Below, in pieces: positions 46,860 through 57,354 of a stretch of DNA of 64,000 nt. Numbering within the stretch: position 1 is the first letter of the stretch; every line of letters starts with the position of its first letter. Position numbers and translations under genes: made by a program. Below the pieces are notes generated by a model, which did no database searches, had not been told where the DNA came from, and saw only the letters and a program-made list of their open reading frames with translations. This DNA is from Dactylosporangium roseum (GTDB lineage Bacteria; Actinomycetota; Actinomycetes; Mycobacteriales; Micromonosporaceae), in the NCBI RefSeq assembly GCF_025264685.1, contig NZ_CP073721.1, positions 7,271,501-7,335,500 of the forward strand. Direction: 5' to 3'.

Positions 46860-47345
46860 TCAATCGTCCCGATAGCGCTTCTGCTCGGGGCTGTTGCCGA
46901 GCACGCGCATGCTGATCGTCGAAGCCAGCAGCACGGCGCCCCAGGGACCGGCGACCCACATCGGCCAGAAGTACACCGCCTCGCCGCTGGAGATGCTGAC
47001 CAGGGCCCAGATCACCACATTGACGGAGACCGCCACCAGCCAGGTGCCCCAGATGCCGACCAGCCACGACGGCGTGCGGCCGTTCTTCTTGTCGCTGTCG
47101 GCAAATGTGGCCGGGCTCACCGACTCGGCCGTCGTGAGCTGCGAGTCGCTCACCGGCTGGAAGCCGGGCAGATCCCTGAGGACCTTGTCGAGGTCGCCAT
47201 AGGTGCGCGCGGCGTAGGTCTCCTTGAGCCGGTCGTCGTATTCGCCCAGCGACAGCCGGCCCTCGTCGAGCCCCGCCTTAAGGCGCTCCGCCACGAACTG
47301 CCGGTCCACATCGGCCGCACGCACGTTTTCCCGCCGGTCTGCCAC
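46860..47345 (-). CDS. DUF1707 protein with two membrane helices
   Basis: 161 residues. DUF1707 at about 5-60 (RAADVDRQFVAERLKAGLDE, GRLSLGEYDDRLKETYAART), a polar linker, then two hydrophobic segments (about 94-115 and 127-147) forming a 2TM-type domain. It belongs to the same domain family as the small protein at 17532 but is otherwise different. Function unknown. It lies between map and the infA promoter, an accessory gene inside the ribosomal block. Confidence 0.85.
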   Translation of the reverse strand: MADRRENVRAADVDRQFVAERLKAGLDEGRLSLGEYDDRLKETYAARTYGDLDKVLRDLPGFQPVSDSQLTTAESVSPATFADSDKKNGRTPSWLVGIWGTWLVAVSVNVVIWALVSISSGEAVYFWPMWVAGPWGAVLLASTISMRVLGNSPEQKRYRDD

Positions 47346-47446
47346 CGCTCCCCCTTCGCCCCCATTCGGGTGTCCTCAGCATCCCATTTTGGGGGGCAGC
47401 CGTTCCACCCGGTACTTCCCTGCCCGTACCAGGATCGGGGTCCGGT

Positions 47447-48295
47447 TCAGGAGGTGGAGGTGGGCGCCGGCTCCCGCGACGTCACCAGGTCGCCGAGCCG
47501 AGCGCGGCCGCCGTCCTCCGCGGTCAACACCCAGACGCCGTCGTCGCAGATGGCCATCGTGTGCTCCACGTGCGCGGCGACGGAGCCGTCGACCGTGACC
47601 ACGGTCCAGCCGTCATCGAGCTCGGCCACCTTCGGCTTGCCCCTGGTGATCATCGGCTCGATCGCGAGGGCCATGCCGGACCGCAGGATCGGACCCTTGC
47701 CGGGTCGGCCCGAGTTCTCCACGAACGGGTCCTGGTGCATCGCGCTGCCGATGCCGTGGCCGCCGTAGCCGCTGACGATGCCGTACCGCCCCGCCTTGCG
47801 GATCGACGACTGGATCGCGTGCGAGATGTCGGTCAGCCGGCCCTTGCCGGACCGGGCTCCCCGGGCGGCCGCCGCGATGCCCGACCACATGGCGTCTTCC
47901 GCCACCCGGATCAGGCGCCGCAGGTCGGGGTGCCCTTCACCGACGACGATCGTGACGGCGGCATCGCCGTGCCAGCCGTCGAGCTCCGCACCGCAGTCGA
48001 TCGAGATGAGATCACCCTCGCGCAGGACCTGCCGCGCGCTGGGGATCGCATGGACCACCTGGTCGTTGACCGAGGAGCAGATCGACGCCGGATAGCCGTG
48101 GTAGCCCTTGAACGACGGGATCGCCCCGGCCGCCCGGATGGTCTCCTCGGCGATCTTGTCGAGGTCGGCCGTGGACACTCCGGGCGTGATCGCGGCCCGC
48201 ATCCGCGCGAGCGCGTCGGCGACGACCAGCCCGGCGCGGCGCATCAGGCCGATCTGCTCCGGGGTCTTGAGTTCGATCTCGACCTGCTGGCCCAT
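47447..48295 (-). CDS. map: Methionine aminopeptidase, type I
   Basis: 282 residues. It removes the initiator Met from new proteins. Metal ligands are seen in ISIDCGAELDGWHGDAAVT (two Asp), GYGGHGIGSAMHQDP (His), ALAIEPM (Glu) and AAHVEHTM (Glu). The C-terminus after the last strand has a short Pro/Thr/Ser tail. Start is 7 nt past the adk stop; secY-adk-map form one unit. Confidence 0.97.
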   Translation of the reverse strand: MGQQVEIELKTPEQIGLMRRAGLVVADALARMRAAITPGVSTADLDKIAEETIRAAGAIPSFKGYHGYPASICSSVNDQVVHAIPSARQVLREGDLISIDCGAELDGWHGDAAVTIVVGEGHPDLRRLIRVAEDAMWSGIAAAARGARSGKGRLTDISHAIQSSIRKAGRYGIVSGYGGHGIGSAMHQDPFVENSGRPGKGPILRSGMALAIEPMITRGKPKVAELDDGWTVVTVDGSVAAHVEHTMAICDDGVWVLTAEDGGRARLGDLVTSREPAPTSTS

Positions 48296-48302
48296 GAAGC
48301 TT

Positions 48303-48956
48303 TCAGCCGCCGTACGAACGGAGGGCGTCGATCGCGCGCACGGTGACGTCCTCGACCGGACCCGTGGCGTCGATGCCCACCAGCTTGCCCTGTGCGCCGT
48401 AGTAGTCGACGAGCGGCGACGTGTCGCGCGCGTAGACCTTCAACCGCTCGGCGATGGTCTCAGCCTTGTCGTCGTCACGCTGGAAGAGCTCCCCGCCGCA
48501 GCGGTCGCACACCCCGTCGTGGGTGGGCGCGTCGAACTCGATGTGCCAGATCTTGCCGCAACCACGACAGGTCCGGCGGCCCGAGAGCCGCCGGATGACC
48601 TCTTCGTTCTCGACGACGAGCTCGAGCACGATGTCGAGCCCGGTGCCCAGGTCGGCGAGCAGCTTGTCGAGGGCGTTGGCCTGCGGAACCGTCCGCGGGA
48701 AACCGTCGAGCAGGAAGCCGTCGGCGGCGTCGCCCTCGGCGAGCCGGTCGGAGACCATGTTGATGGTCACCTCGTCCGGCACGAGCTGACCCGCGTCCAT
48801 GTAGCGCTTCGCCTCGATGCCGAGCGGGGTGCCCTGCCCGACATTGGCCCGGAAGATGTCGCCCGTGGAGATTTTGGGCACGGCGAGGTGCGCGGCGATG
48901 AACTCGGCCTGGGTCCCCTTGCCCGCCCCGGGGGGACCTACCAGCACCAGCCTCAC
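48303..48956 (-). CDS. adk: Adenylate kinase, zinc-type LID
   Basis: 217 residues. Interconverts ATP, ADP and AMP. P-loop [13 protein letters not shown] site [11 protein letters not shown], and [14 protein letters not shown]. The LID has CRGCGKIWH and [16 protein letters not shown], four Cys for a structural zinc, and so is of the long, Gram-positive-like form, which most mycobacterial enzymes lack. GTG start overlaps the secY stop by one base (TAGTG). Confidence 0.97.
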   Translation of the reverse strand: MRLVLVGPPGAGKGTQAEFIAAHLAVPKISTGDIFRANVGQGTPLGIEAKRYMDAGQLVPDEVTINMVSDRLAEGDAADGFLLDGFPRTVPQANALDKLLADLGTGLDIVLELVVENEEVIRRLSGRRTCRGCGKIWHIEFDAPTHDGVCDRCGGELFQRDDDKAETIAERLKVYARDTSPLVDYYGAQGKLVGIDATGPVEDVTVRAIDALRSYGG

Positions 48957-50290
48957 TACCGGAGGAACCCTTCGTAGTTGCGCTGCATGAGCTGGCTCTC
49001 GATCTGCTTCACCGTCTCGAGGCCCACACCAACAATAATGAGCACCGCGGTACCACCGAACGGGAAGTTCTGCAGAGCCTGCCCGCCACCCACGATACCG
49101 ATGAGCAAGTTGGGCAGGATCGAGATGATGCCCAGATAGAGCGCGCCGGGAAGCGTGATGCGGCTGAGGATGAAGTCAAGATACTCGGCCGTGGGCTTGC
49201 CCGGGCGGATGCCGGGCACAAACCCACCGTACTTCCGCATGTTGTCCGACACCTCGGTCGGGTTGAACGTGATCGACACGTAGAAGTACGTGAAGAAGAT
49301 GATCAGCAGGAAGTACAGGACGATGTGGGCCGGCTTGTCCTGGGCCACGATGTTCCGGTTGATCCAGAGGACCGTCTTGTTCGTGGTGTCGGCGCCGGCG
49401 AACGAGGTCACCAACTGCGGCAGGTAGAGCAGCGACGAGGCGAAGATGACCGGGATGACACCCGCCTGGTTGACCTTCAGCGGGATGTAGGTGGACGTTC
49501 CGCCGTACATCCGCCGGCCGATCATGCGCTTCGCGTATTGCACCGGGATGCGGCGCTGCGCCTGCTCGAGGAAGACCACGAAGGCGATGACCACGACGGC
49601 CAGGCCGACGATCACGAAAAACGTGGTCTTGTTGTCCTGCCAGATCTGCAGGCCCTCGCTGGGGAGGCGGGCCGCGATCGAGGTGAAGATCAGGACCGAC
49701 ATGCCGTTGCCGACGCCGCGGTCGGTGACGAGCTCACCCAGCCACATGATGACGCCGGTGCCGGCGGTCATCGTGATGACCAGCATGGTGAGCGTCAGCC
49801 ACATCGGGATCTTGCCGGTGTCCGGGATGATCGGGTATCGCGACTGGTCGCACGCGCCGCCGAAGAGCTGGCCGGACCGCGCCAGGGCGACGAACGCCGA
49901 GGCCTGCAGGATGCCGAGCCCGAGGGTCAGGTAGCGCGTGTACTGTGTGATCTTCGCCTGGCCGGACTGGCCTTCCTTGCGCAGTTGCTCCAGGCGAGGG
50001 ATCACGACGGTCAGCAACTGCAGGATGATGCTCGCGGTGATGTAGGGCATGATGCCCAGCGCGAACACTGAAAGTTGCAGCAATGCGCCGCCGGAGAAGA
50101 GGTTCAGCAGCGTGAAGATCTGGTTGTCGCCGCTCTCCACGATGTCGAGGCACTTCTGCACGTTGCCGTAGGAGACGCCAGGGCTGGGCAGTGTGGCGCC
50201 GAGCCGGTAGATGGCGATCATGAACAACGTGAAGAAGATCTTCTTGCGCAGGTCAGGCGTTCTGAACGCACTGGCAAAGGCGGAGAGCAA
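48956..50290 (-). CDS. secY: Protein translocase subunit SecY
   Basis: 444 residues, ten membrane helices, the pore of the Sec channel in the cytoplasmic membrane. Seen: [31 protein letters not shown]-type plug region ([20 protein letters not shown]), [32 protein letters not shown] and the C-terminal [14 protein letters not shown]. The start is taken as TTG 50290: it lies 6 nt after AGGAGG and gives the usual [16 protein letters not shown] opening, whereas ATG 50296 directly abuts the SD. Confidence 0.96.
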   Translation of the reverse strand: MLSAFASAFRTPDLRKKIFFTLFMIAIYRLGATLPSPGVSYGNVQKCLDIVESGDNQIFTLLNLFSGGALLQLSVFALGIMPYITASIILQLLTVVIPRLEQLRKEGQSGQAKITQYTRYLTLGLGILQASAFVALARSGQLFGGACDQSRYPIIPDTGKIPMWLTLTMLVITMTAGTGVIMWLGELVTDRGVGNGMSVLIFTSIAARLPSEGLQIWQDNKTTFFVIVGLAVVVIAFVVFLEQAQRRIPVQYAKRMIGRRMYGGTSTYIPLKVNQAGVIPVIFASSLLYLPQLVTSFAGADTTNKTVLWINRNIVAQDKPAHIVLYFLLIIFFTYFYVSITFNPTEVSDNMRKYGGFVPGIRPGKPTAEYLDFILSRITLPGALYLGIISILPNLLIGIVGGGQALQNFPFGGTAVLIIVGVGLETVKQIESQLMQRNYEGFLR

Positions 50291-50296
50291 CTTCAT

Positions 50297-50302
50297 CCTC
50301 CT
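50297..50302 (-). promoter_or_regulatory. Ribosome binding site that decides the secY start
   Basis: AGGAGG on the minus strand is 0 nt from an ATG and 6 nt from TTG 50290; the normal spacing favours TTG. Confidence 0.65.
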
Positions 50303-50443
50303 GCGCAAGGCGGCCGATCGGCCGACGAGGTGGGGTCCTGGTGGTTCATGAGACTCTGTCGAACGTATGAGTCGAACGTGGTACTGCGCAACGGACTCTA
50401 ACAGGATGTTGGGAGCACATCACGCCCGGCTTTGGAACACCGC

Positions 50444-50472
50444 GTGGCGCCCACCGATCCGGTGGACGCCAC
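50444..50472 (-). terminator. Hairpin downstream of rplO
   Basis: GTGGCG-C-CCACC pairs with GGTGG-A-CGCCAC (11 pairs, one mismatch) around a 5-nt loop, 10 nt past the rplO stop. Together with a TAGAGT box further on (50395-50400) it suggests that secY-adk-map have their own promoter. Confidence 0.65.
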
Positions 50473-50481
50473 GATAGCGCT

Positions 50482-50940
50482 CTATGCGGTTTCGCCGCCC
50501 AGCAGTCGGACCGAGCCGCCGGCGGCCTCGATCTTCTCGCGGGCCGACGTGCTGAACTTGTGCGCGGTGATGTTGAGCTTCACGCCACCCAGCTCACCGT
50601 CGCCCAGCACCTTCACCAGCTCGCCCTTGCGGACGGCGCCGGCCTCGACCAGCTCGGCCACGCCGACCTCGCCGCCCTGCGGGAACAGCTCCGCGAGACG
50701 AGCCAGGTTGACCACCTGGTACTCGACACGGTTGCGGTTCTTGAAGCCCTTCAGCTTCGGCAGCCGCATGTGGAGGGGCATCTGCCCACCCTCGAACGCC
50801 GCCGAGATGTTCTTGCGGGCCTTGGAGCCCTTGGTACCACGACCGGCCGTCTTGCCCTTGGAGCCTTCACCGCGACCCACACGGGTCTTCTCGGTCTTGG
50901 CGCCGGGAGCGGGCCGGAGGTGGTGCAGCTTGATCGTCAT
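50482..50940 (-). CDS. rplO: 50S ribosomal protein L15
   Basis: 152 residues. [32 protein letters not shown] with the glycine-rich L15 motif ([18 protein letters not shown]), [18 protein letters not shown] and [20 protein letters not shown]. Last gene of the spc operon part upstream of secY. Confidence 0.97.
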   Translation of the reverse strand: MTIKLHHLRPAPGAKTEKTRVGRGEGSKGKTAGRGTKGSKARKNISAAFEGGQMPLHMRLPKLKGFKNRNRVEYQVVNLARLAELFPQGGEVGVAELVEAGAVRKGELVKVLGDGELGGVKLNITAHKFSTSAREKIEAAGGSVRLLGGETA

Positions 50941-50944
50941 CGGA

Positions 50945-51127
50945 TTACTCCACCTCTTCCACGGTGACCAGGTGCGTCACGGTGTGGATCATGCCGCGGA
51001 TCTCCGGGCGGTCTTCCTTGACGACCACGTCGCGGATCCGCTTCAGCCCGAGCGACCGCAGGGTGTCCCGCTGGTTCTGCTTCGAGCCGATCTCGGACCG
51101 GATCTGGGTGACCTTCAGGCGCGCCAT
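50945..51127 (-). CDS. rpmD: 50S ribosomal protein L30
   Basis: 60 residues: [40 protein letters not shown] and [16 protein letters not shown]. Small single-domain protein. ATG 51127 is 2 nt past the rpsE stop; an ATG two codons earlier (51133) overlaps that stop and is possible. Confidence 0.96.
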   Translation of the reverse strand: MARLKVTQIRSEIGSKQNQRDTLRSLGLKRIRDVVVKEDRPEIRGMIHTVTHLVTVEEVE

Positions 51128-51129
51128 GG

Positions 51130-51753
51130 TCATGCACCCGCCCCGGCACGAGCGGCCAGCATGGCGGCCGGCGCGACGTCCTCGACCGGCAGGCCACGAC
51201 GCGCGGCCACCGCCTCCGGCGACTCGAGCTTCTTGAGCGCCGCCACCGTCGCGTGCACGATGTTGATCGCGTTGGAGGAGCCGAGGCTCTTCGACAGCAC
51301 GTCGTGGATGCCGGCGCACTCCAGGACGGCGCGCACCGGGCCGCCCGCGATGACGCCCGTACCGGCGGAGGCCGGCTTGAGCAGCACCACACCGGCCGCG
51401 TCCTCACCCATCACCGGGTGGGGGATCGTAGCCGCGAGCCGCGGGACCTTGAAGAAGTGCTTCTTGGCCTCCTCGACGCCCTTGGCGATGGCCGCGGGCA
51501 CCTCCTTGGCCTTTCCGTAGCCGACGCCGACCGTGCCGTCACCGTCGCCGACGATGACCAGGGCGGTGAAGCTGAAGCGACGACCACCCTTCACGACCTT
51601 GGCGACGCGGTTGATCGCGACGACCCGCTCGAGGTGCGGAGTCTTCTCGGCGGGCGCGTTGCCGCGGCCACCACCCTCGCGACGGTTCTCGCGACGGCCG
51701 CCACCTTCTTGGGTGTTACCGGACCCGCCGCCCCTGCGCTGAGGACCAGGCAT
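51130..51753 (-). CDS. rpsE: 30S ribosomal protein S5
   Basis: 207 residues. A Gly/Arg-rich N-terminal extension of about 40 residues ([20 protein letters not shown]) precedes the S5 core: [40 protein letters not shown] and [19 protein letters not shown]5 lies at the mRNA entry site and acts in decoding fidelity. Gap to rplR 14 nt. Confidence 0.97.
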   Translation of the reverse strand: MPGPQRRGGGSGNTQEGGGRRENRREGGGRGNAPAEKTPHLERVVAINRVAKVVKGGRRFSFTALVIVGDGDGTVGVGYGKAKEVPAAIAKGVEEAKKHFFKVPRLAATIPHPVMGEDAAGVVLLKPASAGTGVIAGGPVRAVLECAGIHDVLSKSLGSSNAINIVHATVAALKKLESPEAVAARRGLPVEDVAPAAMLAARAGAGA

Positions 51754-51767
51754 GAACGTTTCCCTTC

Positions 51768-52163
51768 CTAGAATTCGAGTCCGGCTTCGCGGGCGGCGTC
51801 AGCCAGAGCCGCGATGCGGCCGGCGTAACGGTTGCCGCCACGGTCGAAGACGACCTTGCCGACACCCGCGGCCTTCGCCCGCTCGGCCAGGAGGGCGCCC
51901 GCCTTGCGGGCCTGCGCCTTCTTGTCGCCGTCGGTGCCCCGGATGGTGGCGTCGAGCGTCGAGGCCGAGGCCAGCGTGTGGCCCTTGAGGTCGTCGACGA
52001 TCTGCGCGGTGATGTTCCGCAGCGAACGCGTGACCACCAGGCGGGGACGCACGGCGGTACCAGTGACGTGCTTGCGGATACGGAAGTGCCGGCGAGCACG
52101 CCCAACGCGGCGCGCGGCGGCAGGGCCGCCCGTGTTGCGGCGCTTGAGCAGCGTGGCGCTCAT
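51768..52163 (-). CDS. rplR: 50S ribosomal protein L18
   Basis: 131 residues. [40 protein letters not shown] and [20 protein letters not shown] are the standard L18 signatures. It binds 5S rRNA with L5 and L25. Overlaps the rplF stop (ATGA). Confidence 0.97.
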   Translation of the reverse strand: MSATLLKRRNTGGPAAARRVGRARRHFRIRKHVTGTAVRPRLVVTRSLRNITAQIVDDLKGHTLASASTLDATIRGTDGDKKAQARKAGALLAERAKAAGVGKVVFDRGGNRYAGRIAALADAAREAGLEF

Positions 52164-52702
52164 TTCTTACCAGCCTTTCCGGCCTTGCGGCGGATGACCT
52201 CGCCCTGGTAGCGCATGCCCTTGCCCTTGTACGGCTCCGGCGGGCGGATCTTGCGGATGTTGGCAGCGACCTCGCCGACCTGCTGCTTGTCAATGCCGTC
52301 GATGTGGAACAGCGTCTGCTTCTCGACGGTGAACGTGATGCCGGGCGGCGGGGTGACGACGACCGGGTGCGAGAACCCGAGCGCGAACTCGAGGTCGGAA
52401 CCCTTCGCGGTCACGCGGTAACCGGTGCCGGCGATCTCGATGCTCTTGCGGTACCCCGCCGTGACGCCGACGACCATGTTGGAGATCAGCGTACGCGTCA
52501 GGCCGTGGAGCTCCTTGGCCCTGCGCTCGTCGTTGGGGCGGGCCACCTGGAACGAGCCGTCTTCGGCCCGCTCGACGGTGATCGGCTCGGCGACGGTGTG
52601 GCTTAGCTGGCCCTTGGGGCCCTTCACGGTCACCACAGGGCCGTCGATCTTGACGTCGACACCCGAGGGCACCGTGATCGGCTTACGTCCGATTCGCGAC
52701 AT
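52160..52702 (-). CDS. rplF: 50S ribosomal protein L6
   Basis: 180 residues. [36 protein letters not shown], and the C-terminal [20 protein letters not shown]. Two similar RNA-binding domains. 12 nt after rpsH. Confidence 0.98.
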   Translation of the reverse strand: MSRIGRKPITVPSGVDVKIDGPVVTVKGPKGQLSHTVAEPITVERAEDGSFQVARPNDERRAKELHGLTRTLISNMVVGVTAGYRKSIEIAGTGYRVTAKGSDLEFALGFSHPVVVTPPPGITFTVEKQTLFHIDGIDKQQVGEVAANIRKIRPPEPYKGKGMRYQGEVIRRKAGKAGKK

Positions 52703-52714
52703 TGGAGACCTTCC

Positions 52715-53122
52715 TCACCAGACGTAGGCGAGGACTTCCCCGCCCACCCCTCGCTTGCGGGCCTGCCGGTCGGTGAGCAGCCCTTGGGACGTCGAGATGA
52801 TGGCCACACCGAGGCCACCGAGCACGCGCGGCATGTCCACCGACTTCGCGTACACCCGGAGGCCCGGCTTCGACACGCGGCGGATGCCGGCGAGGCTGCG
52901 TTCACGGTTCTGGCCGTACTTGAGGTCGACGATCAGTGTCTTGCCGACCTTGCCCTCCTCGGGCTCCTGAACCAGCCACGAGGACACGTAGCCCTCGGAC
53001 TTGAGCACCTCGGCGATGTTCGCCTTGATCTTCGAATATGGCATCGACACCCGGTCGTGGTACGCCTGGTTGGCGTTGCGCAGACGCGTCAACATGTCTG
53101 CGATCGGGTCCGTCATGGTCAT
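52715..53122 (-). CDS. rpsH: 30S ribosomal protein S8
   Basis: 135 residues. [40 protein letters not shown], and the C-terminal [20 protein letters not shown] and [10 protein letters not shown]8 is a primary 16S binder and the spc-operon repressor in E. coli. 63 nt separate it from rpsN. Confidence 0.98.
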   Translation of the reverse strand: MTMTDPIADMLTRLRNANQAYHDRVSMPYSKIKANIAEVLKSEGYVSSWLVQEPEEGKVGKTLIVDLKYGQNRERSLAGIRRVSKPGLRVYAKSVDMPRVLGGLGVAIISTSQGLLTDRQARKRGVGGEVLAYVW

Positions 53123-53185
53123 TGCTTTGTCAGCCTTTCTCGCCGCGGTTCCTCGCCGTCACGGCGGGCCTACGGCGAAGGAGGA

Positions 53186-53371
53186 TTACCAGGAGGCCTT
53201 GGAAACGCCGGGCAGCTCGCCACGGTGCGCCATCTCGCGGATGCACACGCGGCACAGGCCGAACTTGCGGTACACGGCCTTCGGCCGGCCGCAGCGCTGG
53301 CAGCGGGTGTATGCGCGCACCGCGAACTTCGGCTTGGCAGCGGCCTTGAGGATCAGCGCCTTCTTCGCCAT
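53186..53371 (-). CDS. rpsZ: 30S ribosomal protein S14, type Z (zinc form)
   Basis: 61 residues. Zinc ligands C24, C27, C40 and C43 in [20 protein letters not shown] and VCIREMAHR, ending LPGVSKASW. The zinc-independent S14 of about 100 residues is not here. One nt lies between the rplE stop and its ATG. Confidence 0.98.
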   Translation of the reverse strand: MAKKALILKAAAKPKFAVRAYTRCQRCGRPKAVYRKFGLCRVCIREMAHRGELPGVSKASW

Positions 53372-53372
53372 G

Positions 53373-53936
53373 TCAGTTCTCCTTGAACGGGAAGCCGAGG
53401 AGCTTGAGCAGCGCCCGGCCCTCGTCGTCGGTCTCGGCGGTGGTGACCACGGTGATGTCCATGCCTCGCGGCCGGTCGATCCGGTCCTGGTCGATCTCGT
53501 GGAACACCGACTGCTCGGTGAGTCCGAACGTGTAGTTGCCGTGGCCGTCGAGCTTGCGCCCGTCGAGACCGCGGAAGTCACGGATACGGGGCAGCGCGAT
53601 CGACAGCAGCCGGTCGAGGAACTCCCACATCCGGTCGCCCCGCAGCGTGACCTTGGCACCGATCGGCATGCCCTCGCGGAGCTTGAACTGCGCGATCGAC
53701 TTGGTCGCCCGGCGGACCTGCGGCTTCTGGCCGGTGATGGTGGCCAGGTCGCGGACGGCGCCGTCGATCAGCTTCGAGTCACGGGCCGCCTCGCCGACAC
53801 CCATGTTGACGACGACCTTCACCACGCCCGGGATCTGCATCGGGTTGGCGTAGTTGAACTGCTCACGCAGCTTGCCCACGATCTCGTCGCGGTACCGCTG
53901 CTTGAGCCGCGGGTTCACCTTCTCGACCGTCGTCAT
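53373..53936 (-). CDS. rplE: 50S ribosomal protein L5
   Basis: 187 residues. [60 protein letters not shown] and [20 protein letters not shown]. Binds 5S rRNA. The ATG at 53936 (TGATG overlap with rplX) is preferred to the GTG one codon earlier. Confidence 0.97.
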   Translation of the reverse strand: MTTVEKVNPRLKQRYRDEIVGKLREQFNYANPMQIPGVVKVVVNMGVGEAARDSKLIDGAVRDLATITGQKPQVRRATKSIAQFKLREGMPIGAKVTLRGDRMWEFLDRLLSIALPRIRDFRGLDGRKLDGHGNYTFGLTEQSVFHEIDQDRIDRPRGMDITVVTTAETDDEGRALLKLLGFPFKEN

Positions 53937-54250
53937 CACAGTTCCTTACCGGAGCGGCGCGACACACGGGTCTTGGCGCCGTTCTCGTCGATGCGGCAGC
54001 CGACCCGGGTCGGGTTGTTGTCCGAGTCGATCACCATCACGTTGGAGATGTGGATGGGGGCTTCCTGCGTCACGATGCCGCCGGTCTTCGAGCCCCGCTG
54101 GGTGGTCCGGATGCGGGTGTGCCTCTTGACCCGGTTGACGCCCTCGACGATGACCTTGTCCTCGCGCGGGAGGGCGGTCAGCACCTTGCCGCGCTGCCCC
54201 TTGTCCTTGCCGGCGATGACAAGGACGGTGTCGCCCTTCTTCACCTTCAT
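53936..54250 (-). CDS. rplX: 50S ribosomal protein L24
   Basis: 104 residues. [20 protein letters not shown] is the KOW motif, and [20 protein letters not shown] follows. One of the first proteins to assemble onto 23S rRNA. 2 nt after rplN. Confidence 0.98.
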   Translation of the reverse strand: MKVKKGDTVLVIAGKDKGQRGKVLTALPREDKVIVEGVNRVKRHTRIRTTQRGSKTGGIVTQEAPIHISNVMVIDSDNNPTRVGCRIDENGAKTRVSRRSGKEL

Positions 54251-54252
54251 GG

Positions 54253-54621
54253 TCAGAGCACCTCCGGCGCGAGCGAAATGATCTTCATGAACCGCTTGTC
54301 CCGGAGCTCGCGCCCGACCGGGCCGAAGATGCGGGTGCCGCGCGGGTCACCGCCATCCTTGATGATCACGGCGGCGTTCTCGTCGAAGCGGATGTACGAG
54401 CCGTCCGGCCGGCGCCGCTCCTTGGTGGTCCGGACGATGACGGCCTTGACCACGTCGCCCTTCTTCACCCCGGCGCCCGGGATGGCGTCCTTCACCGTGG
54501 CCACGATGATGTCGCCGATGCCTGCATAGCGGCGGCCGGAGCCACCGAGCACACGGATGCACAGGATCTCCCGGGCACCCGTGTTGTCGGCGACGCGTAG
54601 CCGCGACTCCTGCTGAATCAC
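54253..54621 (-). CDS. rplN: 50S ribosomal protein L14
   Basis: 122 residues, family length: [38 protein letters not shown] and [20 protein letters not shown]. Lies at the subunit interface. 65 nt separate it from rpsQ. Confidence 0.98.
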   Translation of the reverse strand: MIQQESRLRVADNTGAREILCIRVLGGSGRRYAGIGDIIVATVKDAIPGAGVKKGDVVKAVIVRTTKERRRPDGSYIRFDENAAVIIKDGGDPRGTRIFGPVGRELRDKRFMKIISLAPEVL

Positions 54622-54686
54622 GCTTATCTCCTAATGTCTGCCAGTTCTCGGCGCCGGGCGGCGCCGAGCTTGGCGGAACGACGGCC

Positions 54687-54977
54687 TTACTTGGCCTTTT
54701 CGAGGATCTCCACGACCCGCCAGCGCTTGGTCGCCGACAGCGGTCGGGTCTCCATGAGCAGCACACGGTCGCCGATGCCGCACGCGTTCTGCTCGTCGTG
54801 CGCCTTCAGCTTGCTGGTGCGGCGCATGACCTTGCCGTACAGCGGGTGCTTGACCTGGTCCTCGACCGCCACGACGACGGTCTTGTTCATCTTGTCGCTG
54901 ACCACGAGGCCCTCGCGGACCTTGCGGCGGCCGCGCACCTCGGTGCCCGACTCGGTCGTCTGCTCGCTCATGCTCAT
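54687..54977 (-). CDS. rpsQ: 30S ribosomal protein S17
   Basis: 96 residues. OB fold: [40 protein letters not shown] and [21 protein letters not shown]-terminal extension of about 15 polar residues. ATG overlaps the rpmC stop (ATGA). Confidence 0.97.
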   Translation of the reverse strand: MSMSEQTTESGTEVRGRRKVREGLVVSDKMNKTVVVAVEDQVKHPLYGKVMRRTSKLKAHDEQNACGIGDRVLLMETRPLSATKRWRVVEILEKAK

Positions 54978-55213
54978 GCCACCTCAGCCACAGCGTCGGG
55001 CGCGGCCGAAAGACCCAGTTCGCGCTCGCGCATGATCGTGTAGATCCGGGCGATGTCCCTGCGGATGACCTGCAGTCGCCCATGGTTGTCCAGTTGACCC
55101 GTGGCCGACTGGACGCGGAGGTTGAACAGCTCCGCCTTGGCTTCCCGCAGCTTCTCGACCAGGCCCTCGTCGGACAGCTCACGCAGCTCGGTCGCCTTGA
55201 TACCGGCGGCCAT
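54974..55213 (-). CDS. rpmC: 50S ribosomal protein L29
   Basis: 79 residues: [40 protein letters not shown] and [19 protein letters not shown]. Helical hairpin at the exit tunnel, where it helps to form the docking site for SRP and trigger factor. TGATG overlap with rplP. Confidence 0.97.
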   Translation of the reverse strand: MAAGIKATELRELSDEGLVEKLREAKAELFNLRVQSATGQLDNHGRLQVIRRDIARIYTIMRERELGLSAAPDAVAEVA

Positions 55214-55638
55214 CAGACATCAGCCCCTTCACGCGTGACGATCCGGCACTTCAGCGGAAGCTTGTGGATCGCGCGGCGCATTGCTTCCCGGGCGATCTGC
55301 TCGTTCGGGAACGACATCTCGAAGAGGATCCGGCCCGGCTTGACGTTGGCCACCCACCACTCCGGCGAACCCTTACCGGAACCCATCCGGGTCTCGGCCG
55401 GCTTCTTGGTGATGGAGCGGTCCGGGAAGATCGTGATCCAGACCTTGCCGCCACGACGGATGTGACGGGTCATGGCGATACGCGCCGACTCGATCTGCCG
55501 GTTGGTGATGTAGGCCGGCTCGAGGGCCTGGATACCGAACTCGCCGAAGACCACGCGGGTGCCACCCTTGGCCGCGCCGTGGCGGTCCGGGTGGTGCGGC
55601 TTACGGAAGCCCTTCGGGGGCTTGCGTGGGATCAGCAT
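55213..55638 (-). CDS. rplP: 50S ribosomal protein L16
   Basis: 141 residues: [60 protein letters not shown] and [20 protein letters not shown]. Near the A-site tRNA; the tip loop and the C-terminal half are complete. 3 nt after rpsC. Confidence 0.98.
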   Translation of the reverse strand: MLIPRKPPKGFRKPHHPDRHGAAKGGTRVVFGEFGIQALEPAYITNRQIESARIAMTRHIRRGGKVWITIFPDRSITKKPAETRMGSGKGSPEWWVANVKPGRILFEMSFPNEQIAREAMRRAIHKLPLKCRIVTREGADV

Positions 55639-55641
55639 TCG

Positions 55642-56493
55642 TCAGCCCTCCTGCTGCTTTTCGGCCGGTGCCGGCGCGGCCTCGGCCGCAGCGGCGGGCT
55701 CGCTCTGCTGCCCGGCGGCCTGAGCCGCCGCAGCCGCACGACCGGCCTCGGTGCCACCGGCGGTCGTGCCGGAGGAGCCGGAACGCCCACGACGCGGCCG
55801 CTCGGGCCGGTCGGCACGCTCACGACGACCACGCGGGGCGGCGGCCTCGGCCGGCGCCTCGCGACCCGGAACGGCGTCGCCCTTGTAGATCCAGACCTTC
55901 ACGCCGATACGGCCGAAGGTGGTACGGGCCTCGAAGAAGCCGTACTCGATGTTCGCGCGCAGCGAGTGCAGCGGCACGCGACCCTCGCGGTAGAACTCGG
56001 TGCGGCTCATCTCGGCACCACCGAGGCGGCCGGAGACCTGCACCCGGATGCCGCGCACCAGCGGGTTCTTCATCGCCGACTGCATGGCCTTGCGCATCGC
56101 CCGGCGGAAGCTGACCCGGCTGGATAGCTGCTCGGCCACGCCCTGCGCGACGAGCTGCGCGTCCGACTCGGGGCTCTTCACCTCGAGGATGTTGAGCTGC
56201 ACCTGCTTGCCGGTGAGCTTCTCCAGCTCGGCGCGGATGCGGTCGGCCTCGGCGCCCTTGCGGCCGATGACGATGCCCGGACGGGCCGTGTGGATGTCCA
56301 CGCGGACCCGGTCGCGGGTGCGCTCGATGTCGACCTTGGCGATGCCGGCCCGCTCCAGACCCTTGGCCATCATCCGACGGATCTTGACGTCCTCGGCGAT
56401 GTAGTCCTTGTAGAGCTTGTCGGCGTACCAGCGGGACTTCCAGTCGGTGCTGATGCCGAGCCGGAACCCGTGCGGGTGAACCTTCTGACCCAT
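55642..56493 (-). CDS. rpsC: 30S ribosomal protein S3
   Basis: 283 residues. [22 protein letters not shown] domain region [20 protein letters not shown], and [22 protein letters not shown]-terminal extension of about 70 residues rich in Arg/Pro/Ala/Gly ([18 protein letters not shown]) follows. S3 lines the mRNA entry. ATG overlaps the rplV stop (TAATG). Confidence 0.98.
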   Translation of the reverse strand: MGQKVHPHGFRLGISTDWKSRWYADKLYKDYIAEDVKIRRMMAKGLERAGIAKVDIERTRDRVRVDIHTARPGIVIGRKGAEADRIRAELEKLTGKQVQLNILEVKSPESDAQLVAQGVAEQLSSRVSFRRAMRKAMQSAMKNPLVRGIRVQVSGRLGGAEMSRTEFYREGRVPLHSLRANIEYGFFEARTTFGRIGVKVWIYKGDAVPGREAPAEAAAPRGRRERADRPERPRRGRSGSSGTTAGGTEAGRAAAAAQAAGQQSEPAAAAEAAPAPAEKQQEG

Positions 56494-57029
56494 TACTCGG
56501 TCCCTTCCTCGGCGTCAGCCGTCGTGGCTGCCGCCTTCTTGGCCGGAGCCGTCTTCGCCGGCGCGGCCTTCTTCGCCGGGCGCGACTCCTCGTCGGTCTC
56601 CGGCGTGACGGCCTTCGCGGCCTTGGTCGCCTTGGCGACGCCGGCCTTCGCGGCGCGCGCCTGGGCGGCCGGGACGCTCTCGACCACGATCGTGATGTGG
56701 CTGGTGCGCTTGCGGATCCGGTACGCACGACCCTGCGCCCGCGGCCGGAACCGCTTGAGCGTCGGGCCCTCGTCGACGTAGGCCTCGGCGACCAGGAGCG
56801 AATCGGGGTCGAGACGCTCGTTGTTCTCTGCGTTGGCGATGGCGCTCGCGAGCACCTTGTAGACCGGCTCGCTCGCCGACTGCGGTGCGAACTGGAGCAC
56901 CGTGAGCGCCTCGCGCGCGGGCAGGCCGCGGACGAGGTCCACCACACGGCGCGCCTTCATCGGCGACACGCGCACGTGGCGCGCGATCGCCCGGGCACCG
57001 GGCAGCGCCGCCTCGCTCTTCGTTGGCAT
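56493..57029 (-). CDS. rplV: 50S ribosomal protein L22
   Basis: 178 residues. L22 core with [40 protein letters not shown] and the hairpin [20 protein letters not shown], then a Lys/Ala-rich tail of about 55 residues ([20 protein letters not shown] type). The hairpin reaches into the exit tunnel. 31 nt after rpsS. Confidence 0.98.
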   Translation of the reverse strand: MPTKSEAALPGARAIARHVRVSPMKARRVVDLVRGLPAREALTVLQFAPQSASEPVYKVLASAIANAENNERLDPDSLLVAEAYVDEGPTLKRFRPRAQGRAYRIRKRTSHITIVVESVPAAQARAAKAGVAKATKAAKAVTPETDEESRPAKKAAPAKTAPAKKAAATTADAEEGTE

Positions 57030-57060
57030 CGGGAAATCCCCTTGATTCCTATCGGCTGCC

Positions 57061-57342
57061 TTAGCGGCGGCGGCTCTTCCGGTCGTCCTTCTCGTGACCC
57101 TTGAAGGTGCGGGTCAGAGCGAATTCGCCGAGCTTGTGCCCGACCATCGCCTCGGTCACGAAGACGGGCACGTGCTTGCGTCCGTCGTGGACGGCGATCG
57201 TGTGCCCGAGCATCTCGGGGACGATCGTCGACCGGCGTGACCAGGTCTTGATGACGTTCTTGGAGTTCTTGGCGTTCTGGACTTCCACCTTCTTGATCAG
57301 GTGGTCGTCGACGAACGGGCCCTTCTTCAGGCTGCGAGGCAT
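57061..57342 (-). CDS. rpsS: 30S ribosomal protein S19
   Basis: 93 residues: [40 protein letters not shown] and [20 protein letters not shown]. Head protein next to S13. 12 nt after rplB. Confidence 0.98.
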   Translation of the reverse strand: MPRSLKKGPFVDDHLIKKVEVQNAKNSKNVIKTWSRRSTIVPEMLGHTIAVHDGRKHVPVFVTEAMVGHKLGEFALTRTFKGHEKDDRKSRRR

Positions 57343-57354
57343 TGCTCAGGCTCC

